Assembly (NCBI RefSeq): GCF_004801405.1
Contig: NZ_SSOB01000064.1
Coordinates: forward strand, 1 to 42,943
Origin: Cohnella fermenti
GTDB taxonomy: Bacteria > Bacillota > Bacilli > Paenibacillales > Paenibacillaceae
DNA length: 42,943 nucleotides
Direction: 5' to 3'
This document shows, piece by piece, positions 24,265-31,754 of the stretch. The notes beneath the pieces were generated by a model, which did no database searches, was not told where the DNA came from, and saw nothing but the letters and a program-made list of their open reading frames with translations. Every line of letters begins with the position of its first letter. Positions within the stretch are counted from its first letter, which is position 1. The translations under genes and the position numbers were made by a program.

Positions 24265-25527
24265 CTAAAGCCTAAGCCAGCGAACGCGTTGCCCCGCTCC
24301 GGCTCCTTGCCCTCCGGCCGGCACGATCGCCAGCGCCCCCGCTCCGGCGAACGCCGCGACATTGCCCGACCGGTCGTTCGGCAGCGGCTCGATTCTCCAG
24401 CCGTCCGCCGATGCGCGAACGCGGGAACGAATAAATCTCGGATACGGACAAGGCTTCGCCACTCCCGCGCTTAACGTCCCTTCCTCCCACTCGTTCCGGA
24501 ACTGCTCCCGTCCGAGCGCCCGGCGCAGATACGGCTTCACAAGCAGCTCCAGCCCGGCGAAGCACGCCGACGGATTGCCCGACAGCGCGATAAGCGTCTT
24601 GTTCCCCCGGACAAAAGCCGAAGTGGGCGTTCCCGGCCTCATCAGCACCTTCGTGAACAGCGGCACGGCGCCTGTCAGCTCCGCCGCGGACTTGGCGCAG
24701 TCGTACCTCCCGACACTCGCTCCTCCCGACGTCACGACGAGGTCCGCCGCATCCCACGCTTGATCGATGCGCGCCGCGATCTCCTCCGCGTTGTCGGCGC
24801 ACGGCGGGAGCCGATGGACGACGGCCCCCATCTCCCGCAGGCTCGCTTCCAGCATGAAGCTGTTCGAATCGTAGATTCGTCCGGGCAGCAGAGGCTGCCC
24901 CGGCAGCGTCAGCTCGTCCCCGATCGGCAGGACGACGACGGAAGGCTTCTTATATACGGCGATCCGCTCGAAGCCGAAGGAGGCGAGAATCGCCAGCTCC
25001 TTCGCCCCGATTCTCGTTCCCTGCTTCACAAGCAGACTGCATTCCGGAAGATCCTCGCCGGGCTCGGCGATATGCTGCCCCAGTTCGGCCGGCCTGTCGA
25101 TCTGGACGACGCCGATTCCGTCCTCCCCGGCCACGCGGCGCACCCGCTCCTGGATGATGACCGAATCGCAGGAGGCGGGCACGGGGGAACCGGTGAACAC
25201 GCGGACGGCCGAGCGTTCGGAGGCGTCTGCGCGAACGCCTTCCGCGCTCTGGCCCGCCTTCAGCTCCGATTCCACGAACAGCAGAAGCGGATGGTCCGGG
25301 GACGCTCCTTCCGTATCGGCCGTACACACGGCATAGCCGTCCATTGCCGCCCTGCGGAACGGAGGCAGCGGGAACGGGCTTACGTAGGTCTCGGCCGCCG
25401 CGCGTCCCAGCGCCGAAGCCAGCTCCGCCTCTTCCTTCCCGGGGAGGACGGCCCGCAAGCCGAGCCATTCCTCCGCCTCTTCCACCGTTGCGACGCCCTC
25501 TCTCTTCCTGGCTCTCGTCTCGATCAT
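24265..25527 (-). CDS. moeA: Molybdopterin molybdenumtransferase
   Basis: 420 residues from the ATG at 25525-25527, with GGGGGAG 5 bases upstream; the longer frame would run through the leader hairpins. Marks are PLPPFRRAAMDGYAV, VFTGSPVPASCDSVI, the central LVVTSGGASVGRYDCAK and LIALSGNPSACFAGLELLV, then the C-terminal beta domain. It inserts molybdate into adenylylated molybdopterin. It is the first gene of moeA-nasB-nasC-mobA and sits behind a promoter, a TnrA/GlnR-type box and an ANTAR-like leader. Confidence 0.94.
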   Translation of the reverse strand: MIETRARKREGVATVEEAEEWLGLRAVLPGKEEAELASALGRAAAETYVSPFPLPPFRRAAMDGYAVCTADTEGASPDHPLLLFVESELKAGQSAEGVRADASERSAVRVFTGSPVPASCDSVIIQERVRRVAGEDGIGVVQIDRPAELGQHIAEPGEDLPECSLLVKQGTRIGAKELAILASFGFERIAVYKKPSVVVLPIGDELTLPGQPLLPGRIYDSNSFMLEASLREMGAVVHRLPPCADNAEEIAARIDQAWDAADLVVTSGGASVGRYDCAKSAAELTGAVPLFTKVLMRPGTPTSAFVRGNKTLIALSGNPSACFAGLELLVKPYLRRALGREQFRNEWEEGTLSAGVAKPCPYPRFIRSRVRASADGWRIEPLPNDRSGNVAAFAGAGALAIVPAGGQGAGAGQRVRWLRL

Positions 25528-25555
25528 CGAATCTCCCCCTTGGGCCGAATAAATG

Positions 25556-25592
25556 CATAAAAGCCCGTCCCTTGCTGCAAGGGTACGGGCTT
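25556..25592 (-). terminator. Terminator in the moeA leader
   Basis: On the minus strand AAGCCCGT-A-CCCTTG pairs with CAAGGG-ACGGGCTT over 14 base pairs with one bulge (25561-25592), followed by TTTTATG. It lies before the moeA start inside the transcript, so it must be read through for expression; an attenuator. Confidence 0.75.
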
Positions 25593-25622
25593 CGTCGCCA
25601 TTGTCGCGCACATCGTTGTGCG
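25588..25622 (-). promoter_or_regulatory. ANTAR-like dual hexaloop element in the moeA leader
   Basis: On the minus strand a first hairpin CGCAC-AACGAT-GTGCG (25607-25622) has a six-base loop with A at position 1 and G at position 4. Seven bases later GGC-GACGAA-GCC (25588-25599) has a second six-base loop with G at position 4. The 3' arm of the second hairpin is part of the 5' arm of the terminator at 25561-25592. Two hexaloop hairpins, the second excluding a terminator, is the layout bound by ANTAR antiterminators such as NasR. The second stem is only three pairs and its loop lacks A1. Confidence 0.5.
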
Positions 25623-25642
25623 TCGATTATTTTCTTTCTTCC

Positions 25643-25671
25643 AGATTAACCGTCGAACCCGAACCTGTCAA
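25643..25671 (-). promoter_or_regulatory. Promoter of the moeA-nasB-nasC-mobA operon
   Basis: On the minus strand TTGACA (25666-25671), 17 bases, TAATCT (25643-25648). Predicted start near 25636, giving a leader of about 110 bases that carries the hexaloop hairpins and terminator. Confidence 0.8.
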
Positions 25672-25677
25672 CATAAA

Positions 25678-25694
25678 TGTCATAATACATTACA
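25678..25694. promoter_or_regulatory. TnrA/GlnR-type operator
   Basis: TGTCATAATACATTACA matches TGTNA-N7-TNACA exactly. Its centre is about 50 bases upstream of the predicted moeA transcription start, just behind the -35, which is the position used by TnrA for activation in B. subtilis. Nitrogen-limited activation of the operon is inferred. In Paenibacillus GlnR may be the factor that binds. Confidence 0.75.
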
Positions 25695-25772
25695 CAATAG
25701 CGCGTAGAAGACGGGAAGAAAGAACGAAACCTACCGAAAACGAATCAAAATCCCACATTTTCAGAAAATTAA

Positions 25773-25812
25773 CGTAATGTATATTGACATAAAAAACTTG
25801 ATTTTCTATAAT
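25773..25812 (+). promoter_or_regulatory. narK promoter with overlapping GlnR/TnrA-like site
   Basis: TTGACA (25784-25789), 17 bases, TATAAT (25807-25812), a perfect sigma-A promoter. CGTAATGTATATTGACA (25773-25789) matches TGTNA-N7-TNACA with one mismatch and overlaps the -35, a position fit for repression or class II activation. Predicted start near 25819. Confidence 0.82.
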
Positions 25813-25820
25813 TCAGCTTG

Positions 25821-25839
25821 GGTTCACAATGACGTGACC
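25821..25839 (+). promoter_or_regulatory. ANTAR-like first hexaloop hairpin in the narK leader
   Basis: GG-T-TCAC-AATGAC-GTGA-CC folds with a bulged T and a six-base loop whose first base is A and fourth is G, as in the moeA leader. It starts just after the predicted transcription start. A second hexaloop, TGCC-GCCGTT-GGCA (25868-25881), follows with G at position 4, just ahead of the large stem at 25884-25921. The linker is longer than in the moeA leader. Confidence 0.4.
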
Positions 25840-25883
25840 GAAATAATGACCGGTGTGCACAAGGTCGTGCCGCCGTTGGCAAT

Positions 25884-25921
25884 GGGGCCGCAATTCTTCC
25901 TATAGGGAGGACTGCGGCCTC
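25884..25921 (+). terminator. Terminator-like stem in the narK leader
   Basis: GGGGCCGCA (25884-25892) pairs with TGCGGCCTC (25913-25921) with one G-T, and an inner stem TCTTCCT/GGGAGGA with an ATA loop extends it. The following TTCATGTT is only weakly T-rich. It lies before the narK ribosome binding site, so it could attenuate. Confidence 0.5.
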
Positions 25922-25955
25922 TTCATGTTCGATTCAGGAAAGGGGAGTTCAATCG

Positions 25956-27209
25956 ATGAATAACGTTAATCAAATGAATAACGGCAATCAAAGCTTCTGG
26001 AAAAGCGGGCATAAGCCGACTCTGTTCAGCGCCTTCCTCTACTTCGATATGAGCTTTATGATCTGGGTTCTGATCGGTCCTCTGAGCGTCGTCATCATGC
26101 AGGATTATCCGATGGACCCCGTGCAGAAAGCGAACCTGGTCGCCCTCCCCGTGCTTGGCGGCTCCATTCTCCGGCTTGTGCTCGGCTTCCTGACCGATTA
26201 TATCGGCGCGAAGCGCACCGGGCAGCTCGGCATGCTGCTGACGACGATCCCGCTCATCTGGGGATGGCAGTTCGTCAGCTCGCTGGATCAACTGTACATC
26301 GTCGCCCTCCTGCTCGGCATTGCGGGCGCCTCGTTCGCCGCCGCGCTCCCGCTCGCCAGCCAATGGTACCCGAAGCAGCATCAGGGCCTCGCGATGGGCA
26401 TCGCCGGAGCCGGCAACAGCGGCACCGTCTTCTCGACCTTGTTCGCGAACCGGATCGCGCAGCACTTCGGCAGTTGGGAGGTTGTGTTCGGCCTCGCTCT
26501 CATCCCGATTCTGACGGTGTTCGTGCTGTTTACGATTCTCGCCAAGATCAGCCCCAACCGTCCCGCGCCGAAGAAGCTGTCCCACTACGGCAAGGTGCTG
26601 AGCCAGAAGGACGCTTGGCTGTTCTGCCTTCTGTACAGCGTCACCTTCGGCGGATTCGTCGGGCTGTCCAACTACCTGACGATTTTCTTCAACACCCAAT
26701 ACGGTCTGTCCGCCGTTCGCGCAGCCGACTTCACGACGCTCTGCGTCATCGCCGGGAGCTTCTTCCGCCCGATCGGCGGCGTGCTGTCCGACAAGCTCGG
26801 CGGCGTCAAGATGCTAACCCTGCTCTATGCCGGAGCGGCGGTCATGCTCGCTTGCGTCTCGTCGCTTCCGCCGCTGCCGCTCGTCATCGTCCTGCTCTTC
26901 ATCGGCATGATGTGCCTCGGCTCCGGCAACGGCGCGGTATTCCAGCTCGTTCCGCAGCGGTTCGCGGGCGAGATCGGCATCGTGACCGGCATCGTCGGCG
27001 CCGCCGGCGGTCTCGGCGGCTACGCGCTCCCGCTTATCCTCGGAAGCCTGTACAAGTCGACCCATTCGTATACGCCCGGCTTCCTGATCCTGAGCGGCAT
27101 CGTCGTCTGCAGCCTCATCCTGCTGACAGTTGTGCAGAGCGGCTGGAAGAAAACATGGAGCGGCCAAGGCGGCACCGCGAAGGTCGACACGATCGGCCAA
27201 GCGGGCTAA
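25956..27209 (+). CDS. narK: Nitrate/nitrite transporter, NarK/NasA family (MFS)
   Basis: 417 residues with about 12 membrane helices. The nitrate-porter signatures are GIAGAGNSGTVFSTLFA and GSGNGAVFQLVPQRF, the two glycine-rich nitrate motifs of helices 5 and 11, and it has the MFS loop GFLTDYIGAKRTG. It should import nitrate for NasBC. AGGAAAGGGGAG precedes the ATG. It is divergent from moeA across 428 bases holding both promoters, and is followed by a terminator at 27246-27290. Confidence 0.95.
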   Translation: MNNVNQMNNGNQSFWKSGHKPTLFSAFLYFDMSFMIWVLIGPLSVVIMQDYPMDPVQKANLVALPVLGGSILRLVLGFLTDYIGAKRTGQLGMLLTTIPLIWGWQFVSSLDQLYIVALLLGIAGASFAAALPLASQWYPKQHQGLAMGIAGAGNSGTVFSTLFANRIAQHFGSWEVVFGLALIPILTVFVLFTILAKISPNRPAPKKLSHYGKVLSQKDAWLFCLLYSVTFGGFVGLSNYLTIFFNTQYGLSAVRAADFTTLCVIAGSFFRPIGGVLSDKLGGVKMLTLLYAGAAVMLACVSSLPPLPLVIVLLFIGMMCLGSGNGAVFQLVPQRFAGEIGIVTGIVGAAGGLGGYALPLILGSLYKSTHSYTPGFLILSGIVVCSLILLTVVQSGWKKTWSGQGGTAKVDTIGQAG

Positions 27210-27245
27210 CCTGCCAAGACACTTGGCCAAGATGCCGCGTGCAAG

Positions 27246-27294
27246 AAGGGCTGTCCCGGGAGCGATGCCTGCTCTCCGCGGGCGGCCCTTCTCC
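27246..27294 (+). terminator. Terminator after narK
   Basis: AAGGGC (27246-27251) pairs with GCCCTT (27285-27290) and inner CCCG.GAGC with GCTCTCCGCGGG, giving a long stem 36 bases after the narK stop. The tail (CTCC) is not a strong T run. Confidence 0.65.
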
Positions 27295-27350
27295 GTTCCA
27301 GTCGCCGCCCGTGATTCGGGGGCGATGCGATGTATGCGCGGGCGACTTTT

Positions 27351-27540
27351 GCGATTTTATGTGAAATTTCACATTCGTCGGCATGGATTCCGCCCGATTT
27401 GAGGCGTTTTATATGATTTTTAGCATATAATCGGCCCACTCGAGGCGGAATCCCCTTTATGTATGTGGTTTTTCGCATATAATTGGCCAAATCTCCCCTT
27501 ATCGGCCAGCACCAATGCGAAATTTCACATAAATTCCGGC
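27351..27540 (+). repeat. Dispersed 51-52 bp period element, copy C (4 modules)
   Basis: Module cores begin at 27360, 27412, 27464 and 27516, exactly 52 apart. The first core is TGTGAAATTTCACA. It ends CACATAAATTCCGGC like copies A and B, and lies between narK and a convergent minus-strand gene. Confidence 0.85.
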
Positions 27541-27788
27541 AGACAACGACCGCACCGAGTGCAGCGTCACCGAACTCCCTTAGCACACTCGATACACTTA
27601 CCGCCCCGTCGCTCTCGCCGCATCGACTGCCCCCGTCATACTCGCCTCCCCACCACACTCGCCGCACTGGCCCACCTCACCCACCGCACTGCATCTGCCT
27701 ATCATACTCGCACCCGCACCCGTCGCTCCCGCCGCATCGACTGCCCCCCGTCATACTCGCCACACCTCCCGAGCCCTCCCATCACGCT
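27541..27788. other. Pyrimidine-rich intergenic DNA with a 42-bp direct repeat
   Basis: C-rich on the plus strand, no credible gene. 27605-27646 and 27719-27761 share CCCGTCGCTC.C, GCCGCATCGACTGCCCC and GTCATACTCGCC, nearly identical over 42 bp. Confidence 0.75.
27605..27761 (+). repeat. 42-bp direct repeat, two copies
   Basis: Copies at 27605-27646 and 27719-27761 (114 bp apart) differ by one substitution and one inserted C. They follow copy C of the dispersed element. Confidence 0.85.
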
Positions 27789-27822
27789 AAAAAAAACGGG
27801 AGGCAAAAGCCTTCCCGTTTTA
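27789..27822 (-). terminator. Intrinsic terminator of the secreted-protein pair
   Basis: On the minus strand AAACGGGAAGGC pairs with GCCTCCCGTTT around TTTT (one mismatch), followed by a T8 run (27789-27796). It lies 16 bases past the stop of the 173-residue gene. Confidence 0.9.
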
Positions 27823-27837
27823 CTATACCGCTAGCTA

Positions 27838-28359
27838 TTAACCACCAATTCGTTCCAATTGATCACTAGCGATCTGCTTGTAAAGTTTCACCCCAGTTTC
27901 CGCGTCAAAAACTAAGGTTACTTGAGCATTTTTAACCAATCCAAGCCTAATATCTTGATATTCTGAAAAGGAACCTTTTAGTACCCAAACTTGTCGATCA
28001 GCCGATATTTGTGAATGAGAGCCGTCCCCTTTCGCTTTTTCGAATTCCCCCCATGTAGTTAACTCTGCCGCTTTCGAATCTTCCGTGGATTTTGAATCGT
28101 TAGCGGACTTGAGTTTCGAATCATCTGTGAAGACAGATAAAATATTATCTTTAGTAATAAGTGCCGATTGAGGCAAGTCAGTATTTCCCACAAATTCCGG
28201 AGCGGGATCTTCTTTGTAAAGAGACGGATCGATTCCGATTGGTCTCGGAATAGCGGTTTTCGCTTGATCAGAAGGATTTGCAGCACTAGCAATACTTAAA
28301 AAAACAACAGCACTAACTATGACCACTAAACTTGCGAGTAAAGTAATTTTCTTTTTCAT
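27838..28359 (-). CDS. AT-rich secreted protein of unknown function, 173 residues
   Basis: A signal peptide (MKKKITLLASLVVIVSAVVF..SIASA) is followed by a proline-rich stretch (IPRPIGIDPSLYKEDPAPEF), a serine/lysine/aspartate region near 80-95 and a C-terminal beta-rich part (RQVWVLKGSFSEYQDIRLGL, LVFDAETGVKLYKQI). I do not recognise the domain. Its end resembles beta-hairpins seen in PepSY-like or inhibitor proteins but the similarity is not specific. AGGAG lies 7 bases before the ATG and overlaps the stop of the preceding gene, so the two are coupled. Base composition is clearly lower in GC than its neighbours. Confidence 0.75.
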   Translation of the reverse strand: MKKKITLLASLVVIVSAVVFLSIASAANPSDQAKTAIPRPIGIDPSLYKEDPAPEFVGNTDLPQSALITKDNILSVFTDDSKLKSANDSKSTEDSKAAELTTWGEFEKAKGDGSHSQISADRQVWVLKGSFSEYQDIRLGLVKNAQVTLVFDAETGVKLYKQIASDQLERIGG

Positions 28360-28370
28360 AATATCTCTCC

Positions 28371-29090
28371 TTATCGAGTGTACGTGGCTGTACTATAATT
28401 AGTTGTTCCACCAGAGGTTCCAAAATTAGCGTACCACAGAAGGCTGTTGTACCCTGTAGAATAATCTTCCCTGGTTCCAGTTGTCCAATTACTCCACGAA
28501 CCACCTGTACCAAGGGTTTGTATAGCTGTTGACGTATTTCCACTCGTCCAAGTTGCACTCGTATTATTCGTTTCGAAGCCCACACGATGTCTTGTGGCTG
28601 TAGTTTCAGTCCGGCTGTAAGTATGAACCGAAGTATAGTCTACGTAAGCAACCCAATTCGTTCCTGATGTATACTGAATTTGATAGTTGTGCGTACCACT
28701 TGTACTGAACCCTGTAACCAAATATTCTTCGTAAACACCTGCTGAGGATTGCGCAGCTGTGTAGTATCCATCAGCATTACTTACTTTAGTAGTTCCACAT
28801 GTATAAGCCCCACTTGGATTTTCGGTAGCTCCATTAACACGACCTACTTCAATCCATCCTGCACTTGTGGAACCACTCCCGAACCCAAGCCATTGCGTTT
28901 TAACTACAAAGTTGCAAGTATTAGTGCTGCTGAATCCACCACTAAGAGTTGTATTTGCAGCTGAGAAATAACCGCCTTGTATAGACACCCCTAAATTAGC
29001 TACTCGTGCATAATCATTTGCATACGCTGGAATTGCAAAGCTAAATAGCAAAACAATGAAGATAAGTAGTGAAGGTACTTTTCTACGCAT
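28371..29090 (-). CDS. AT-rich secreted beta-rich protein of unknown function, 239 residues
   Basis: A signal peptide (MRRKVPSLLIFIVLLFSFAI PAYA) precedes a mature part almost without charge and rich in Gly, Ser, Thr, Asn, Tyr and Trp. Two cysteines (in TNTCNFVV and GAYTCGTT) could form a disulfide. Strands such as NYQIQYTSGTNWVAYVDYT and TATRHRVGFETNNTSATW suggest a jelly-roll or lectin-like beta sandwich. Not recognised further. AGGAGG stands 7 bases before the ATG. It is the first gene of a two-gene unit. Lower GC than flanking DNA suggests acquisition. Confidence 0.78.
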   Translation of the reverse strand: MRRKVPSLLIFIVLLFSFAIPAYANDYARVANLGVSIQGGYFSAANTTLSGGFSSTNTCNFVVKTQWLGFGSGSTSAGWIEVGRVNGATENPSGAYTCGTTKVSNADGYYTAAQSSAGVYEEYLVTGFSTSGTHNYQIQYTSGTNWVAYVDYTSVHTYSRTETTATRHRVGFETNNTSATWTSGNTSTAIQTLGTGGSWSNWTTGTREDYSTGYNSLLWYANFGTSGGTTNYSTATYTR

Positions 29091-29495
29091 TCAATTTCCT
29101 CCTATATTTTGGTTTTGATCTAGGCTAAGAATGCTCTTGACAGGATTGCATTGATCGGAAATACCCATTCAACATTTAAACTGAACTAAAAGCAAAAATA
29201 TGTGCCCCCTTTCTTTAATGAGTCGCCCATACTCTTGCTTTTTATAAATCTAAGTTGTCTGGTTGGGATAGCAAGCAATAGGCGCAAGCAATCGACTTCC
29301 CGGTTCGTACACAACCACTTTCGAAGTCAAATGGTGAAGACATTCACAACAAAACCGCAGGCAAAACACATGGCAATTTTGTCGCAAATAGCATTCAATA
29401 TATATATAACTCGCAATCGCTGTAAAAAGTTGCATAGTTAAGGAAATTTTTATTAAGTCTTGTCACGCACGGTTGACTACTACCACCCGAAATAA
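29091..29495. other. AT-rich intergenic region
   Basis: No credible gene. Short open frames on both strands lack ribosome binding sites. It must contain the promoter of the 239-residue gene, but I see no clear -35/-10 pair. Confidence 0.5.
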
Positions 29496-29534
29496 CAAAA
29501 AAGACCGCCCGCTAAGCCGATGGCTTAGGGGCGG
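29496..29534 (-). terminator. Intrinsic terminator of the efflux gene
   Basis: On the minus strand CCGCCC-C-TAAGCC pairs with GGCTTA-GC-GGGCGG around ATC (29505-29534), followed by CTTTTTTG (T6 at 29497-29502). Confidence 0.85.
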
Positions 29535-29562
29535 CCCCTTCTTGCGCTTATGGTGTCGCTGC

Positions 29563-31032
29563 TCAGTGGCCCATGCCGCGAGTTTCGCCTTCCGGCGCCT
29601 TCGTTCTGCGGATGAACAGACCGAGCACGACGGCGATGATCGCGATGATAAAGCCGAGCCAGAACGCGCTGTTCAGTCCCTCGATCAGGCCCTTGGCCAT
29701 CTCAAGCGGATTCTGCGGGTCGCTGGACGTCGCCAGGTAATCCTTCTGCCCGTTCGACATGATGCTGATGAACAGTGCCGTGCCGATCGCGCCGGACACT
29801 TGCTGCAGCGTGTTCAGAATCGCCGTGCCGTGCGGATACAGGTGGCGCGGCAACTGGTTCAGCCCTGTCGTCTGCGCCGGCATCATGACCATCGAGAGGC
29901 CGATCAGCAGAATAATGTGAATCGTGATCACATAGCCGCTGCTCGTCGACTCGTCGAAGCCGGTGAACAGGAAGATCGACAGCGCCACGATGATCAGGCC
30001 CGGGATGACGAGCACACGCGGTCCGAACTTGTCGAACAGCTTGCCCGACACCGGCGCCATGATCCCGTTCACGATGCCGCCCGGCAGCAGCGTCAGGCCG
30101 GACTTGAACGCCGTCATGAACAACACGCCTTGGAGGAACATCGGAAGCAGCGTCATCGTCGAGAACAGCGTCATCATGATGACGAACAGCAGAACGGTCA
30201 CGAGCGCGAACATCGGATACTTGAAGGCGCGCAAGTCCATGACCGGCTCCTTCAGCTTAAGCTGGCGAAGCACGAAGACGAGCAGCGCAACGGCTCCGAC
30301 CGCAATCGGCCAGATAACCTCGTTGTGCCCCCAGCCGACGGCGCCCGCCTTGCTGAAGCCGTACACGACGCCGCCGAACCCGATTGTCGAGAGGATGATC
30401 GACAGCACGTCTACCTTCGGCTTCGTCACCTCGGACACATTCCTCATATAAACCGCGGCGAAAATCACCGAGAAAACAGCGATCGGAATGACGAGAATAA
30501 ACAGGTAGCGCCAGGACAGCGAGTCCATAATGAGGCCGGACACCGTCGGCCCGATCGCGGGTGCGAACATGATGACGAGGCCGATAAGCCCCATCGCTCC
30601 GCCCCGATTCTCCGGAGGATAGATCGCCAGAATCGTATTCATCATAACCGGAAGCATCAGCCCTGTGCCGAGAGCCTGAATGACCCGTCCGGTCAGCAGC
30701 ACCTCGAAGCCCGGAGCGACGGCGGCGATAATCGTTCCGGCAAGGAACAGGAGCATCGCCGACAGGAACATCTGCCGGGTGGTGAACCATTGTTGGAGCA
30801 CGGCCGTCACCGGCACGAGTACGCCGATCACGAGCATGTAAGCCGTGGACAGCCACTGGATGGTCGAATAAGGAACGTTCAGGGCGGTGACAAGCTCGGG
30901 AAGCGCGTTGCCGAGCAGCGTCTCGTTCAGGATCGCGACGAATGCGCCGATAATGAGCGCGAAGACGATCGGCCCTCTGCGGATGCGGCTCGGATCGAAG
31001 CCGCCGCCCTTGCTGTTGCTTGCTGCGTTCAT
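29563..31032 (-). CDS. DHA2-family multidrug efflux MFS transporter
   Basis: 489 residues with 14 predicted membrane helices, the EmrB/QacA size and layout. Marks are AILNETLLGNALPELV in helix 1, GRVIQALGTGLMLPVMM (motif C region), FAPAIGPTVSGLIMDSLSWRYLF and a second-half GLTLLPGGIVNGIMAPVSGKL. It should export toxic compounds by proton antiport. A TetR regulator is divergently encoded 149 bases away, and palindromes lie between them, so drug-induced derepression is likely. The AGGGAGAG site is 12 bases from the ATG. Confidence 0.93.
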   Translation of the reverse strand: MNAASNSKGGGFDPSRIRRGPIVFALIIGAFVAILNETLLGNALPELVTALNVPYSTIQWLSTAYMLVIGVLVPVTAVLQQWFTTRQMFLSAMLLFLAGTIIAAVAPGFEVLLTGRVIQALGTGLMLPVMMNTILAIYPPENRGGAMGLIGLVIMFAPAIGPTVSGLIMDSLSWRYLFILVIPIAVFSVIFAAVYMRNVSEVTKPKVDVLSIILSTIGFGGVVYGFSKAGAVGWGHNEVIWPIAVGAVALLVFVLRQLKLKEPVMDLRAFKYPMFALVTVLLFVIMMTLFSTMTLLPMFLQGVLFMTAFKSGLTLLPGGIVNGIMAPVSGKLFDKFGPRVLVIPGLIIVALSIFLFTGFDESTSSGYVITIHIILLIGLSMVMMPAQTTGLNQLPRHLYPHGTAILNTLQQVSGAIGTALFISIMSNGQKDYLATSSDPQNPLEMAKGLIEGLNSAFWLGFIIAIIAVVLGLFIRRTKAPEGETRGMGH

Positions 31033-31069
31033 GGGTAAGGTGATCTCTCCCTTATTTCTATTTTTCTAC

Positions 31070-31169
31070 ACTTGTATGGCTATGCGAACAAATGTATAGT
31101 TTCCAATATACAAGTTTTATTGCCTTATTCTCAAGATTCAATATCGCTCAACATGTAGAATAATCTACA
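31070..31169. promoter_or_regulatory. Divergent control region with TetR-type palindromes
   Basis: Inverted repeats: TGTATA-N8-TATACA (31093-31098 with 31107-31112), ACTTGTAT/ATACAAGT (31070-31077 with 31108-31115), and TGTAGA-ATAA-TCTACA (31154-31169), the last just before the TetR gene start at 31182. All share TGTAKA half-sites. On the minus strand TTGTTC-17-TAGAAA is a possible efflux-gene promoter. Confidence 0.6.
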
Positions 31170-31181
31170 GAATGGAGTCCT

Positions 31182-31754
31182 ATGTCGAACAAAATACCCA
31201 TCTCCGACAAGCCGGACCTGAGAGTCAGACGCACCCATAAGCTGCTGTGGGAAGCGCTGTTGAAGCTCCTCGAGACTTACCCTTACGATTCGCTTACCGT
31301 TCAGCAGATTTGCGAAGAAGCCATGGTGCACCGGACGACGTTCTACAACCACTTCGAGGACAAGGACCATCTGCTGAAGTATGGCTTGCGCCAGATCGAC
31401 GACCTCTTCGGCAAGCGGTCGATTCGCGAGCGTCTGCTGCACCCGGTCCGAACCGCGGAAGAGATTATCGAGAAGAACAAGCTGGCCCCGCTCATGGCGA
31501 GCCCGACGGACGGCACCCTCTCCCGCATTCTGTACAAGCAAGGAATGGAAGGCCTCAAGAAGGACCTGCGCGAGCTGGAGGAGTCGGGAGTGAAGTTCCC
31601 GCTTCCGCTGGACGTCATCGCTTCGTTCTATTCCGGTGCCCGCCTCTCTCTCTGCGCGTGGTGGATGGAGAACGGCCGGAAGGAATCCGCCGATCAGATG
31701 GACGAATATTTGCGGCAATTGATCAATCCGAAGCTGTTCATGGAAGAGGAGTAA
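31182..31754 (+). CDS. TetR-family transcriptional regulator
   Basis: 190 residues. The N-terminal helix-turn-helix (RVRRTHKLLWEALLKLLETY...SLTVQQICEEAMVHRTTFYNHFEDKDHLL, about 14-62) is typical of TetR. The remaining all-helical part with SFYSGARLSLCAWWMENGRK resembles the TetR_C_7 type ligand domain. It probably represses the divergent DHA2 efflux gene and itself. Its last 17 bases overlap the end of the convergent radical SAM gene. Confidence 0.92.
   Translation: MSNKIPISDKPDLRVRRTHKLLWEALLKLLETYPYDSLTVQQICEEAMVHRTTFYNHFEDKDHLLKYGLRQIDDLFGKRSIRERLLHPVRTAEEIIEKNKLAPLMASPTDGTLSRILYKQGMEGLKKDLRELEESGVKFPLPLDVIASFYSGARLSLCAWWMENGRKESADQMDEYLRQLINPKLFMEEE

Noticed and set aside
20126..24275. 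Two plus frames of more than 700 codons
   Set aside because: Antisense shadows of nasC and nasB.
27206..27667. 153-codon minus frame with CEISHK and YAKNHIK repeats
   Set aside because: It is a translation of copy C of the dispersed element. Similar short peptides appear from copies A and D in different frames, so they reflect DNA repeats, not protein.
29202..29441. 79-codon plus frame and a 61-codon minus frame in the AT-rich gap
   Set aside because: No ribosome binding sites and no protein-like pattern.
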